This document shows positions 11,355 through 25,300 of a DNA stretch of 64,000 nucleotides, one piece after another (the stretch's first letter is position 1; each line of letters opens with the position of its first letter). The translations under genes and the position numbers were made by a program. Location: assembly GCF_964275005.1 (NCBI RefSeq), contig NC_092692.1, forward strand, positions 16,579,506 through 16,643,505. The letters run 5' to 3'. The notes beneath the pieces were generated by a model that was not told where the DNA came from, ran no database searches, and saw only the letters and a program-made list of their open reading frames with translations. The DNA comes from Diadema setosum (Eukaryota; Echinodermata; Echinoidea; Diadematoida; Diadematidae).

Positions 11355-12807
11355 TCAAACCCATTGTTGCACCAGTCGAAACTTCTATTGCTGGCATCGT
11401 GACTGACTTTAATACACCATCTCCAAGAATCTCCGTCTGTTATACCTTAACTCTTCTGAGGCAACACCAGAAGTGCTTTTGCATATTGGACCTGCAGGTG
11501 GCGACCAAGAATGCCTGACTTTATGAATGACATCCATTCATCGACAAGACCCTACATGAAAGCTGTTTGAATGACATTTCTTCTCTTCCGATAGAGCTTC
11601 CACCGGATGACACAGATGGGACCCATCTTTAGTGAGAGAGTGGACATAGTCATCAGTTATCATGCTTATGATAACTTTTAGATTGAGATAATTATGGGAC
11701 ATCACTGTTGTTATGTAAAATTTTGCAAATTCATCGCCTGATTATGATTTTGTTGCATTTTCTTCTTTTTTTTTTTTTTTTGGGGGGGGGGGAGGATTTT
11801 GATGACTTTGTTTATTCTCTAAAATACCAGTGCTGATTTATAGGATGTGGAAGATAATCATGATAAATGTCCACATATACAGCTGTACACTGGTTTAAGT
11901 GGTAGGCATTTGTGATGTAAATGTCTTCATTGTAGGTAGTGAATCATGAGTACATCACACCTCAAAACTGTTTTAATGTCAGCATGCATACGAAGTTGGT
12001 GTGTATGGTGGCAACTTCCATGCTATTCTTACTGGCATCATCTAAATTTTCCCCCATATGCCCAAATATGATGTCTTCATGTTAAAGTCACTACTGAAAT
12101 TATGATCTATATTTATACATCTCTCCAAATTGCTCTCCTACAATGTACGTAATATGAAAAACCTTTGAAGGGATGGTATCGTATAGCATCGTATGAAAGT
12201 TGGCCCCAACTTTTATTAGGACCACTTTGTTTTTAGATATCCCGGCCATTTCAAACCTGATTTTCATGAAATAAATGTTGATTTCATTTTAGATAAGCTG
12301 TATGCCCTTTCATATTTCATAAGTAGATTTGTGTTCTTTCACCAGAGAGAGAGAGAGAGAGAGAGAAAGAAAAGAAAACTGAAGCTGTGTCTCACCAAGC
12401 TATGCCATTCATTTAATCCAAATATGTGTAGATTCATTGCCAACAAATGTAAAAGCCGAGAAAATATATTTTGTTAACAGTCGCCATATATCCAGTCTGA
12501 CACAGTTTGATCCTTATTCACTCCTAGATGTAAGAACATAATGACATCTTGTGCTTGGGGCTGAAATCCAATTGGAATATTAACAAAGATTGTACATGCT
12601 ACCTCTATTGCCCTTCCCCCCCCCCCCCCCCCCAAAAAAAAAAAAAAAAAAATCTACATTCAGGATTAACAGACAAGGAGCATGCTTTGAATGGGGGGGG
12701 GGGGGGATGGAGGGCTAGCTATTACTTGAAGTTACAGTACAATAAATACTGTAAAATATCCAAGATTACAGCAAATTCAGTTTAATGGGCAGTTATAAAA
12801 AGTGCTT

Positions 12808-12846
<39 letters not shown>

Positions 12847-13490
12847 TCAAATTGCATTGCCAGTGTGTTAAAGTTTTTTGATAATGAATGAATCTGTATA
12901 CTGACTGTGCACATCATTACGGATGGGGCCAAATTAAGACAGGAAAGAAGACTGCTGATAAAATGTGATATTTATATACTGAAGTAGTATGGATGGGCCT
13001 TGAGTCCCACTACTGAGAGGAATATGTCATTTATTGTCTGAACTAGAATTTTATTGCCCGAGTCAAAGACAAGGGCAATACGATTTTAGTGAGGGCAATT
13101 TATGTTGTATCTCTCTGAAGTATGGTTGTAGATTGCCCATTTCAGGCACCTTGAGCAGTAACAGAAATCATCATGATCTTAACTTTTGACTACTTTTAAT
13201 AGGCAAATCCCTTAGGCATTTGTGAAAGAGGAGGATACAATAAATTTACCCCTCTTTTCCCTGCTAGAAAGTAAGAATGAGGGGAATACGATTTCGTAGA
13301 ACCAAAGCTCAGATGTCTCAAATGGGTACGTACAAAGGTGTGTGTATAGTGTGCAACACACATACTGTACATGTACACGTATCCACATTTCAACTTCCTG
13401 TATGATCAGGTCAGAGGAAAACAATAATAGAAGACTAGGGACATTGTCTCATACACTTTTTTTTTTTTTTACCTACACTACACTGTACAT
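11355..13490. other. RRS1 3' UTR and downstream intergenic DNA
   Basis: Non-coding sequence follows the RRS1 stop codon. Candidate AATAAA signals occur near 12271 and 12741; which one is used cannot be told. Simple repeats are poly-T/poly-G near 11768-11793, (GA)n near 12346-12366, poly-C/poly-A near 12616-12650 and (GT)n at 12805-12846. I see no gene. Confidence 0.5.
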
Positions 13491-13491
13491 G

Positions 13492-14306
13492 TACTAGGTG
13501 TTACAAAAAACATGTCCCACTTTTGATCCGTAATAGTTAAAAAACTATAGATAATACTAACATTGATATGAGCAATATAGCTGAATAGTGTACAATTTTG
13601 TTGGAGTTAATTTGAAAATGAAAGCATTGCGCGGTTTCATTAAATTCAACATTAATTTTTCAGTTAGGTTTCAGATTCTGCTCTATTTTCAACCCTCTGT
13701 ACAAAACTTTAACTTTGCACGGAAGTCATTGGTGTGTATGGGAGTATGTAGTTGACACCCAGACAATGGTCCTGGACAATGGCCAGGATTGGAATGCTCT
13801 ATTACATATTCATGAGGAATTCCACAGTCACACCTAGTCTTTATTCATTCTGAAATGTGGTGTATGCAAGGGCACGGAAATATGTGCTTACTGTTTTCAT
13901 GGGCATGCATTTCATCCTTTGTCATGAATTCAGACTAGCAGTGCTCAGGGCAATCTGCATGAATAATTAATAAAGCATTCATGTGCCTTGGAGCAGAGCT
14001 CTGAACAGGTGTGAGCCATGTCCATTGTTCAGGGTCATTGTTAGCACACACTCACATACACATCATTGGTTCCTGTGTAAAGTTCAAGTGTTGTACAGAG
14101 GGTTAAAACTTGATCAACATCTAGAACTTAACATTGAAATAAATCGTGGATTTCATGAAACTATATAGGCATTCATATTCAAATCACCTCCAACTAAATT
14201 GTACACTATTCAGCTATTGCTGATATCAATGTCAGTTTTATCTGATGTATAGTATTTCAACTATTACGGATCAAAAGTGGGAAATGTGTTTTTGTAACAC
14301 CTAGTA
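13492..14306. mobile_element. Fold-back element, ~815 bp
   Basis: The termini TACTAGGTGTTACAAAAA and TTTTTGTAACACCTAGTA are inverted. The next ~200 bp of each arm also match (CCACTTTTGATCCGTAATAG with its inverse near 14262-14281, then TGTACACTATTCAGCT). Inner arms (CCCTCTGTACA / TTGTACAGAGGG) show that the palindrome spans most of the unit. No coding capacity. It is intergenic between RRS1 and sulfotransferase gene 1. Confidence 0.8.
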
Positions 14307-14329
14307 CATTGTCGTACTAAGTATCACCC

Positions 14330-15110
14330 AAGGCATTGAGTTTTCGGGTTGTCCGTCCTTCAGTCTGTCCTTCCGTCCACAATCAATTTTGTTGACAGTG
14401 TAGCTTAAAAACCATTTTGAGGTGTCCCAGTGAAACTTGGCATACATGTATGTATGTGTGAGTGGACGAAGTTGTGCCTATCAACTTATGAGTCACATAC
14501 TCAAGGTCAAAGGTCAATATCAAATTCTTAAAATTTCACTATTTCCCCCATATCTATGCAGCATTTGAAGTTTTTTTTTTTTTTTTTTATTACTAGATAA
14601 AACTTCTTTAAGGAATGTTTTGGGCCATGGGGGTCAATGGTCAAATGAAAATGCTAAAATTCTATTTTTTTCTCCATTTCTCAGAAATGACTCAAGATAT
14701 CTTCATGACACTTAGATTATATACAAGTAGGCTTGCTGCCCCTCCCCCCCCCCCCCAAAAAAAAAAAAAAGATTTCCATGGGAATTTAGGGTAATGGGGT
14801 TAAAGGTCAAGGGTCAAAGGTCAGGTTAAAATGCTAAAATTCTTCTATTTATTGCTGCAATTACACTGTTTTCTTCATACCTTAGAGATTACTCAATCCA
14901 TAAACTGAATCAAACTAGGTATTGTGCATTGATTTTGTAGGGAAAGATGTTTGCCATTATGTTACCAGTTAGTGATTATTTGAAGAATTGTGGGCCAATG
15001 GGTCAAAGGATAAGGATTAAAGGTCAGGTGAAAATGCTCAAATCCCCAAACACTTGCTCTCTTAAACAATATTGCCAAAGAATGGGTCCTTATTAAACAT
15101 GGGAAATTAA
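14330..15110. repeat. Minisatellite with GGTCAAAGGTCA motifs (DR1 family, reverse orientation)
   Basis: The stretch opens with GTTTTCGGGTTGTCCGTCC and then repeats phrases such as AGGTCAAAGGTC, GGTCAGGTGAAAATGCTAAA and AATGGGTCAAAGG. The opening is the inverse of the end of the block at 63050-63845 (GGACGGACGACCCGAAAAC), so both belong to one family in opposite orientations. Homopolymers interrupt it near 14573 and 14743. Confidence 0.7.
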
Positions 15111-15227
15111 TGCGGCATTAGTTCTAATGTCATTGTTGCATTCGGACATTATTTTTGTAATTCACAAACTGTATAGCTTCGATATGAACCTTTACTGGGA
15201 AGGCTGGCCTAGGTCGGATCATATACA

Positions 15228-16364
15228 TTGTATTTGAGAATCCTCAAAACGAATATTAACCAAAATGTCTCGACTGGAGTCGACCATTATAGATTTGCGC
15301 ATACTCTTCGCTGCATGTTTTTCACTGGCAGGCGCTTTTTGTGGTTTTCGAATATACCCCATGTGGGCAGCAAATGAAGATTTATTCAGTCGGGCCACCC
15401 GTGTTCCCCAGGTTTCTGGGCCTTTAATCGAAATTGATCAACATCTGAAAGTTCATAATCTTTACCATGTTATAGGCCTAGCCTATTTTGAGCAAACTTC
15501 TCGGCCACCGATCTGTATGACTGTAGAATGAATTTGAAACCCTACTATAAGCCTACAGTACTCTGTTTTTAGCTGCATTTGGGCGTATACGGCCTATGAT
15601 TTCCAGTCTAAATTGACAATTGAAGTCCAGCATCTTCGCTGAAGAGTCAAAATTTTGAAGGGCATTGTCTGTGGTCGTAAAAGCGGGCGTACTTGATAAT
15701 GTCTGAAGTTAGATTAAAACGACATCTCTATTACAAATGAACAATATGTATAATTTATAAACACATGCCTTAATAGCACTTTATAGACAGCAATAACACG
15801 ATTTTCTTCCTTGCGAACAAGATATAAATAGCGCCCTCAAAGGACCGATCAAACTTCATAGTGTGCACAACATCTCCATCTGTTGCGCGCCCTTTTATGC
15901 ATGCCTCGGCCGAATGAAAAGGCTCATACGGAGCATTGATATTGCCGCAGCACGATAAATTTAAAAGTAAATTCATTTGAATTCAAGTGAGAATATTTTC
16001 ACATTTTTGTGACCGAAAGGCAGAGAAATATAACAGCAAAACATCAAGGGCATTAACACGTGATGATTTGGAGAGGAGGGGCGGGGTGAGAATAAAAATG
16101 CTCTCCACAAAATATAGCTGTTATAGTGTAGGCACAATGTGCCATTCAGAGACATATCCCCGGGAATTGCTACTAGCGATCAGCCTAGTGACATCACATG
16201 ATTGTTAGCATTAGTTAATCATTAATGTTGTAAACAAGCCAAACATCTGCGACGATATAAAATAATATACATGATGGCAGTGTCTTATGTCATGTCCCAC
16301 CTGAACACGACATCACTTCGTAAGATGAGTTAATAAACACGACACCTTAATAATTCAGAGCAAT
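15228..16364 (+). promoter_or_regulatory. Upstream region of sulfotransferase gene 1, shared with gene 2
   Basis: About 1.1 kb is recognisably homologous to 37983-39589 upstream of gene 2. Shared blocks include GGCCACCCGTGTT, TAGCGCCCTCAAAGG, AACACGTGATGATT (E-box CACGTG) and CACCTGAACACGACATCACT next to the start codon. TATAAAAT at 16256-16263, about 100 bp before the ATG, is a candidate TATA box; gene 2 lacks it. The CRE-like site here reads TGACATCA. The open frame at 15265-15531 is not preserved in the duplicate and is not taken as a gene. Transcription start is inferred, not seen. Confidence 0.55.
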
Positions 16365-19300
16365 ATGGCCCCTCGTCTTCGATTCCGGTCCATAGCTGCT
16401 GGAGTTTGTGCAATTTGCACCATCCTGCTTGTGGGCTTTCTCAGTTACGATGGTGAGTATCAAAGCTATTTGCAAGGTATCGAGCAAACCATCCATTCAA
16501 TATTGACAACCGAAGTGGGTTGAACATGAGAACAAGCATTACAGTGCGTATCAAAGAAAAAAAAAATAGTAATCCATCTTTGGAGAGCTGCTGCACAGTG
16601 TATTTCATAATTGTTAGCTATGGAGAGCACAATGTTGGTTGTGGGGAATGAAGAACTCCACATGAAGGAAAAATGAGTGTCTTACTGAATGGATGAGATT
16701 TTCAATGAAAGTGGCCAAATGAATAGGCCAGCATGTACACATGCAGGTTTGTGTTTAGGTACATGTATTCTTTTAATATCTTATGGTCCATAACCTTTAA
16801 AAAAGGCTACCTGTCCGATAACTTGGTCACTCTCACAAAGGCCAACCCACACAGTCTATTCTTATCCATTCATACTCAACGCAGCTCGCAGCGACAAACC
16901 ATGTCTTGAATACGAATACAATGGATAATGGGTTACGTGTAGTTATCGTCAACATGGCCATGTTGAAGGTTATAGACCATTATTATATACAATGTTAGAA
17001 GAAACCCTAAACACAAACCTGCGGTCATGGAGGCTGGCTTGTTAATTTGACCACTACACCCTTCCATAGACAGATCTCTTCTATACGGTGAGATATTCAT
17101 TGTCCTTTCACCATAACACCCAAACTTGGAAAAAAGTGCACTTATATTGTCTCTGTTGTCTATAGTTCATGTGCTCAGTCATGCATGATGATAACAGTCC
17201 ACGTTGTTAGGTATCAATGGAAAGAGGAATAGTACCCTTTCCTCTCAAACAACATTGCGCTCTCCATGGCTGACAATTATGAAATAGTAGTCTTCCAAAA
17301 TAAGATCACCTTTCTTTATTAATACGTAATAGGGCATGATCCCTCGTGTTCTTTTTATAAATGAGAGACAAATATTTATATCGGATTATGTCTTCTCTCT
17401 GTCTGTTTTGTTGCGTAGGCCTACAACTGAAGCCGAAGTTCTTAGCGCAAACAATGAACCATAGACAAGGATAAAATGGGGGTGGAGAGGCATAAATTTA
17501 AGATGAAAGTGCAAGGTGCTTCAGGACTCCGAGCACAAACATAATAATTTTGCAAATTGGCTAGTAAAAATGCTGAATGAGGAGCAATGTTATACTTGTA
17601 CAGCGTTTATTTTGTTTGTTTTTGCTATTTTGGTCTGTTTATTTGTTTGGCCTTTTTTTCGAGGGGGTGTTTTTGCAGAAGTCAAACTGAGGTGAGGGAC
17701 TGCCATGAACGATTCTAATAATCCGTTAAATTTCGAGCCTCTCCCCGGGAAGTCAAATCGTTTGTTGGTAGTAAAGACAAATATTTTGGTGATAACATCA
17801 AGATTTGATATAACTTGGACATGTAAAAAGAAAAGACAAAATTAATGAAAAAAAAATGCATGTCCCATTATAAGACCAGCACCATTGGGCCTACATGACG
17901 TGTACTGCTGGTTAATGTTACATGAAGCAGAGAACACGTGATAGGGAAGAAAATAGTGAAACGTTACGTTATTATTATTCGATAATCAATACGTTCATTC
18001 TAACTGAGAAATTCATCGCAATGTTTATTGTAATCTCTGTATAGTAATTATGTGGAGAAGAACTTTATCAGCACTTGCACGAATATTTCTATGAACATTT
18101 CACACGATGAATTACTTAAACGCCACCTTTCCCTAAACACCAAAACGTGTACATGTATAACCTTGTGGGGAATAACGTACACGCCGTGTGTTGTCTATAC
18201 ACACCGCTTTTCAACCAGTGGGCCGCAATATTGGCCAAAAATGAAATAAAGATATTTATTCAGTCTTGGTCCTCAAGAAAACTTTTAGGAGACATAGTTC
18301 AATACAGGGACCGCAGACACGGGGGGGGGGGGGGGGTGGTGGTGGTGGTGGTTATATTAAATTAATCTTTGATCCCCATCGGTCTCAAGCCTCCCCCCCC
18401 CCCCACACACACACACACTAAAAATATTCCGTGGCCCCCGCAATACTACATCAGTTACCATAATATTCTCCTTTACAGATGCATATGGGACCTCGTTTGC
18501 AAGACACGTCTCCAGTGTTTGGACCACACCCAACATGCTCAAATCCGTCGTCCGGCCGCATACCAGGGTAATAAAGAGTAATTTTTCCCATAACAGCATA
18601 AGGTTCGTCCATAACCCTTTGTGTGCAATCGAGTCAGAATGTGCACAAATTTCACACAGGTACCACATAGGCAGTAAAAGAACGTTCGTACGCAGAGGGT
18701 TAAACGGTCCTAATTATTCGTGATATTGCACACGGTGCATATACGGTGACAGTATGTGTTAAGCAAGGGCACCTTTGAACATTGTTTTGGCTCAGTTTCA
18801 GAAATATTGTCTGGTTTATACTGACTCATGAGCTGTACAAGCGTGTAAACAACACTCCTGGATGCGGCACTAATTCGTAGTGACAAATAGATGTCTTCCT
18901 GACTTATTTCTTATTGTTTGTTTGTGTGTTTTTTTTTTTGCATGCGCAAAAGAAAAAAAAAACTACCCCTCAAAAAAGCAACAACTATGCTTAAAATCAA
19001 CGTCCAAAAGACTAAGCTTTTGCTTTTTTCATCAAAGTTCAATCCATCCACTTCGCCAATAGCTGCATTTGTTGATGGAATTAGAGTTAAATGAAACATG
19101 TACATGGAACGAAACCTGGTAGTTCACTGCTCAGGACTTCGAAAATTATATTTAAAAAGTTTGTTGTTCATCTATGTCTGCTCTCAAAAATGACACAAAT
19201 TCGTAATTTCGTAAGCACACAGTGCACATTCATTTGTTTCATCATAGATTTATCTATCATTCTTTATTATGGCCTCATTGACAGGGAGAAATAGAGGAAT

Positions 19301-22300
19301 TTCAGATAGCCCATAAAGCGCTAAGCGTAAGGATGCAATTTATTGCGCCAATGTTGAATCGCCTGCACTGGTTATCTGTTAAAAAAAAAAAAAAAAAATG
19401 TTGTACAAGATTGTTCTTCTATGTTACAGAGCTGTAATCAGTAATTCCCTTCTTATATGTATAGATATCACAGTCTGACGGTATTCTCAATAACTCTTCT
19501 GATTATAGCGTTTACTTGCTGTAACCTATACCAGTTTCATCCACCTTTTCATAATACAGCACTCTCCGCGTAATCGGGACAGTATCGCTTAAATGAGTAC
19601 TCCGTTTAATTGGGGAGTAATGTCAAAATCAGTTCCAATGCACATTAAAATTACCTGATAATCGGGTTGCCTCTCCGCATGTTAATGGGAAAGTAATGTT
19701 CTTCTTATCTAATTTCTACCCACATTTTATCGCAAACATTTTAAGAAATCATGAATGTCAAATTTTCCACGGCTAATCGCATTCTCTAGCTGTTTAGTTT
19801 GCAAAGAAGACCGATCAGAGGAGTGATTAAACATGAAAACACATGTACCAGTACCGACTTGCCACACGTAAACGAATAATATTACACATGTAGCTGGCAC
19901 TGCATTTAACAGAGAGGAGTTGAACACACTGTCTTGCGCTCCTCCCTTGCTCCGTAACAACATTCACAATACGAGAAGTTTGCAACGAAAACCAGGCCAT
20001 GCACCAGCTCCATAATTTTGCTTTTCCCCCAGTCACTTCTCGAAAAGTATCCCGACGTTCTTCGTAACTATGCACTCAAAGAGACGTGCTCATTTCGGAA
20101 AACGACTGCGTGTTAGCGAGGAGTCTATAGTCAAACGACAAATTTTTTGAAGACATATTTGTCCATAAGAAGAGTATAAATTATTGCTCGTAACTGACCA
20201 AGTGTAAGGTATGTATAATGTGCCGTGCAAATACGCGTGTTAAGCATACAGTGTAGGTGTTTGATGCAGTGTACAATGCATGTACATACACATTGTGTGT
20301 GTCAATTTTGAATGAGACGTGTTCTTCTGTTAATCGGGTACTCCACTTAATCGGGTAAGAAACGCTCTGCCCGAGCCTATACCCGATTATGCGGAGAGTA
20401 CTGTATATGGAGATCGTTCGACGTTTGCAGTTGCAGCACATTCTTTGAGAAATTTGCTGCCAGTCAAACGTAGGTATACGGCTGAGACAAATACTATAAG
20501 CAATATGTAAAATCCTTGAAAACTTGTTACTTTTTTTTTCTGACGTAGAGGAAGTTGTTCAGCGCATAAAAACTCTCCTTAATTATTGCGCGCTTTAACA
20601 TGTTCAAATTATCATTATTGATCTTATGTCTGAGTCATGAGAGCTAATGAAAAAAAAAAAGAAAAATATTTCCATGCTAATAAAACATAGGATTACTGAA
20701 TACTTCATTCATTCTAACACTATAGAAAATATTGAGTATGATTAATCCGGTCAACCCCAGATTTGCATTTTTTTTTTTTAAATTCAGCGTTAAATTATTT
20801 CAAGCCGCATTTCTCATATTAGCTTCATAATAAAATACCGTGGTACAAGGTAAAACCATGGAGCTCAGATCTTTCACACAGGAAACATGGTTGCAAGTGT
20901 GCCCTCAAGTGCACTAATTTCCAAGTCGAAGATCCTATATAGCAGCCCATAGAACATATCCCACCAAAAACACGTATTTTAAGACAATTGCTTTGCTGTA
21001 TTGAAAATGAGACACGAGAGCTATACGGCACCAACGGAGATACTGCATTGGTCTATCAGAGCTATGACCAACTTACCAACCAGCAGGCCCATGGCACAAA
21101 CAGGTTTTAAGACCAACCGGCCCAAGGGATCAACAACCTGTTGGTTTCTTTGAGTGACTTTGTACTTTTACTATAACCAACAGTGAAATTTGATGGCTTT
21201 TGCTTTGGGTGCACCTTTTTGATCTCTATTGAAATAAAATGATTTCGGGGTGACTCTATCAAATTATTCTCAAGACCAGTAGAAATCAATAGCAGTAAAA
21301 AAAAGAACCCCCAAAATCAATAGAGTGATCCAGTTTCTTTGCTATGTATTGTGTGGAGTCTTTGGCATTTTCGAATGTTACTAACAAGGCCCAAAGGTTG
21401 TTATTAAAGGTGGTCCGTGCAATAAATCCAGTTTTATATCGTCTGATCATTACAGCTTGCGAATGTGACACGTATAATTCAACTGCTGATATAATAATAC
21501 AAAGTGCATCGACAGACAAACTTTTTTGATAAACGCACCCTGAAGGGAAAGGTCGTCAAACTATCAAAGACTACGAGGCAACTTAAAACTCCATGTTCCA
21601 CGTGCTGAGTCCATTTTTGCCAAGCACTTTTGAAGAGTTCAAAACTCACAAAATCAGATTATACCCCAGCCCTATATCTATATAGGATAATGCTGGTTGG
21701 TCAAGACAGAAAACAGTCCACACAGGATCGTACGCTATTGGTCAGATCCGGATCTTCTTTTGTGTTCAAATGTTCATAGTATCATTGTATTTTGCTCAAA
21801 TTGCATCAACATCGAAAAGTTTTAGCCAAATTTCCTGAAAGAAATATAAAAGGCGTCAGTGGAAAAAAAGATATTTCAACTTAAATTTGCCAAGAAAAAA
21901 AGAACTTTATTGGTCTTTAGCAGTTTTCGAGATATGGGTATTTGTATCTATACTGCGTGAAACAGTTTTTACAATGTCATACATTAGTCACGCTTTTCAT
22001 TTAATTTATTTCTTTTTTTTGTAATATGAAATGATAACTATTCACATTATTCGCAACAAAATTACATAAATTTCATTGAATTTAGACGCTTCTCCTTGTG
22101 TACCTTTTCCCTCGTATAAATTCGTAGGATCTGACTCTAATGATTGTATCCAGATCCTCTCGTGATAAGTGTCGTCATCTAAGTGACAGCCTACCATAGA
22201 GCCTTTTCCTCTTGTGACAGTTTGTTTTTATGAAAACTTTTTTCTTTAATATATTGACTTTTTGCCTGATTTTGCCATTTTTATTTGACTGTATCATTTG

Positions 22301-25300
22301 CAAAATGACTATTGTCCCTTTCCCCATTTTCATCTATTTTCATCTTTCATAATACTAGACGGAATTCTACCTAATTCTTTGACATAATCAAAACTTGCCC
22401 TTCAGTCATTACATACACTTCGGCAACTCATTGGTTCTTTTTTTTTATTCTGTGCCTTTTTATTAACTTTTTTTTAAGGACCTTTCCATTTTTCAAGTCA
22501 TCAATTCTTTCTTTGATTAGCATTGTAGCTTTGCTTTACTCTAAAGAATATCAGTGCATTATTGCATATTCTATTACACGTTCCACGGACTGGAAAAATC
22601 AAATGTACTTAAGTTGTTTGTAAATTTACAACGACCTTTTACCGCTGGTTTAAAAACTCCATTATTTTTTTGCTTACGTTCTTATTCCATATTCATTTTA
22701 CTTATCACTAACCTATTTCACATGACCGTTCTTCTCAGCCCTACTTTTAACTTTTCCTTTCTTTTCTTATATTGAATTCAGAAAAAGGTGAATTTGAAAT
22801 AAGGAATGGGTATTTACCCCCCCCCCCCATTTCAATTATGAGTTGTGTGTGTGTGTGTGTGTGTGTGTGTTTGTGTGTTTGTGTGTGTGTGTGTGATGAA
22901 TTGGATTTTTATCTTCGTAAAATAGGAAATAAAATTAACCATAATATTTTTTTATTTCTGGTGATTTTGGCATCAATTTCGTCCCTCATTATAAACTCAT
23001 ACAATTACAATAGTTATGTCATATGGATTTTTTTTTTCGATTACAATAAACACAGCAGTATGAGTCCCTATTCATCAACTCATATTGATGATTTTTTTTT
23101 TCGAATGTATTATTATAATTGTAAAAAGAAAAGAAAAGAAATGGGGATAGGCCTATACTGTTTTGTGGTTTCTTATCACTTGTACACATTTTTAGCTTAT
23201 AAGTGTTTTCATAAATCATCCGACGAGTTTTTCTATCGTAAAGAAACCAGACGCAACATGGATTTGCTTAAACAGAATAATTTCTGGAGGGATTTTATGG
23301 AAAATGTATAAAAGGCAAATGATGTTAATACTGCATGTAGATATCCTAATGAATGATATATTATTGTATCATTATGACAATAATATCCCTTTACGTTGAA
23401 TGAAAACAAGAAAAATACAAAATAAAATCCTTGGATAACAAAGGGTATAATCAATTCAATACAAACTTCTATTGTTTACATAAGTTATAATTTACGTAAT
23501 TTGACTGATTGTCATTTAAACACATAAAAATTTATTCGTTTATCCCGTATAGATTATATTCTCCCGACAATAAAAAAGCTCAGTTCAAATGCGAATGCAA
23601 CTTGGGAAAAATTATCAGAGGCTTGCTTTTGGGAAAAGGTTAGATCCTCCAACAACGGATAGTATCACACTAAATGGCACCAAAATAAATGATCCCAGTT
23701 TATTTGCCAGTTCATTTAAATCATTTTTATTTACTAATATTGGTCCTTAACTAACCAGAAAAATTTATAATTCTCATGTTCATTTTACAGATTATCTTCA
23801 AGACCAAAATCGAGAGTCTTTTTTTTTTTTTAAATACAAACCCATCAAGTCTCTGTGAATCATTGATAATAGTATAGATTATCTTCAAGACCAAAATGGA
23901 GAGTCCTTTTTTTAATATAAAGCCATAAAATCTCTGTGAATCATTGATAATAGCCAATCTCTTAACAATTAAAAATCTCTTGATTTTGACAAAATAAGTG
24001 TGACCCTCTAGAAAGAAATAATTTCTCCGTTGATTTTGCAAAACCTTTAAATGATGTATTCAAACATTCGTTATCACAGGGTGTTTTTTTTTCCATATTT
24101 GTTGAAAATAGCTAAAGTTAAGTCTATTGTTTTTTTGAAGAAGATCCCCATGAAATAATCATATCGTCTAATTTCGTTACTATACCTACGACATCCAAAA
24201 TCTTCGAGAAATTACTTAGAATTGATTACTCAAATTTCCAAACATAACATACTCCCTTCAAATCAATGGTCTCTGGAAGAATTACCAACTAATTTAGCAT
24301 TTTGTTTAGTGTTTTTATTTTTTGACAAGATTACGAGTGTTATTGCTAACAAAAAAAAAACACACACACACACATTTCGAGGTTCATTCTGTGATTTGAG
24401 TAAAGCTTTTGATACTCTCAACCAAGTTATGTTACTCTGAAAACTCAGTCATTAAAGGGATGGTATAGAATTGGTGGAGATGAAAATATGGGTTTTTAAC
24501 TTTTTTAACTTTTAACTAGATACCAAGAAACTATATCCAGTATACAGAGCGTACCATTCTAAGAAGAATTCAAAATTTCATAGGTGAAAATCGGTTTTGG
24601 AATGGCCGAGACATGCAAAAACAAAGTAAAACAAAGCGATTCTAATTAGGATTGCTCTTTTTTGGATATCTCAGCCATTAAAAAACAATTTTCATCAAAT
24701 AAACGTTGAATCCCTCTTGAAATTACATACTCGTTCATATTCTATAACAGGTTTCTCATTATCTCAACAAAGATGTTAGAAACCTGAAGTTAGGTCTGAA
24801 CCAAAACTGTATTATGATCCCTTTAAGGAATTCGGTGTCAATCTTTTTCATGGTCTAAAAATCATTTAACCAAAAGAAGACAATAACATTCTTATTATGT
24901 TTCTTTGGATTGGATTATTTTATTTTTTTTTGTAGTGTCCTCAAGGCTAGATCTTTGGCCCGCTATTATCCCGTCACAATATCAATGATATTATCAACAC
25001 ACCCCATTCTTTCTCTTGGTTTATTTGCCAACGATACTAAAGTATATTCTCATAGAGATCAAAACTCTTGAAATAAGAAAGTGTCAAATTGGCTTAAGTC
25101 CAAGAAACGTTTTTTAGATACAGTGGGCTTCGTTATAACGAAGTCTGCGGGACCGGTAGTTTTCTTTCGTTATATCAAAATTTCGTTATAACCGAACAAG
25201 TGAATGATGAAAAACACGGAGCTGATATTGTAGCCTGAATTTCTATTTCGTTGTAATCAGAATTCCGTTATAACCATGTTTGTTATAACGGGAATGCACT

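Noticed and set aside
11149-11518. Alternative frames over the last RRS1 exon, both strands
   Set aside because: They shadow the Lys/Arg-rich tail; only the frame joining 11190-11354 continues the RRS1 protein.
15265-15531. 88-codon open frame upstream of sulfotransferase gene 1
   Set aside because: The homologous DNA upstream of gene 2 (about 38020-38160) does not keep the frame, so it is shared non-coding sequence.
22772-23311. 179-codon open frame starting with Cys-Val repeats
   Set aside because: The frame runs through a (GT)n microsatellite; only its end (LLKQNNFWRDFMENV) is meaningful, as part of the LINE.
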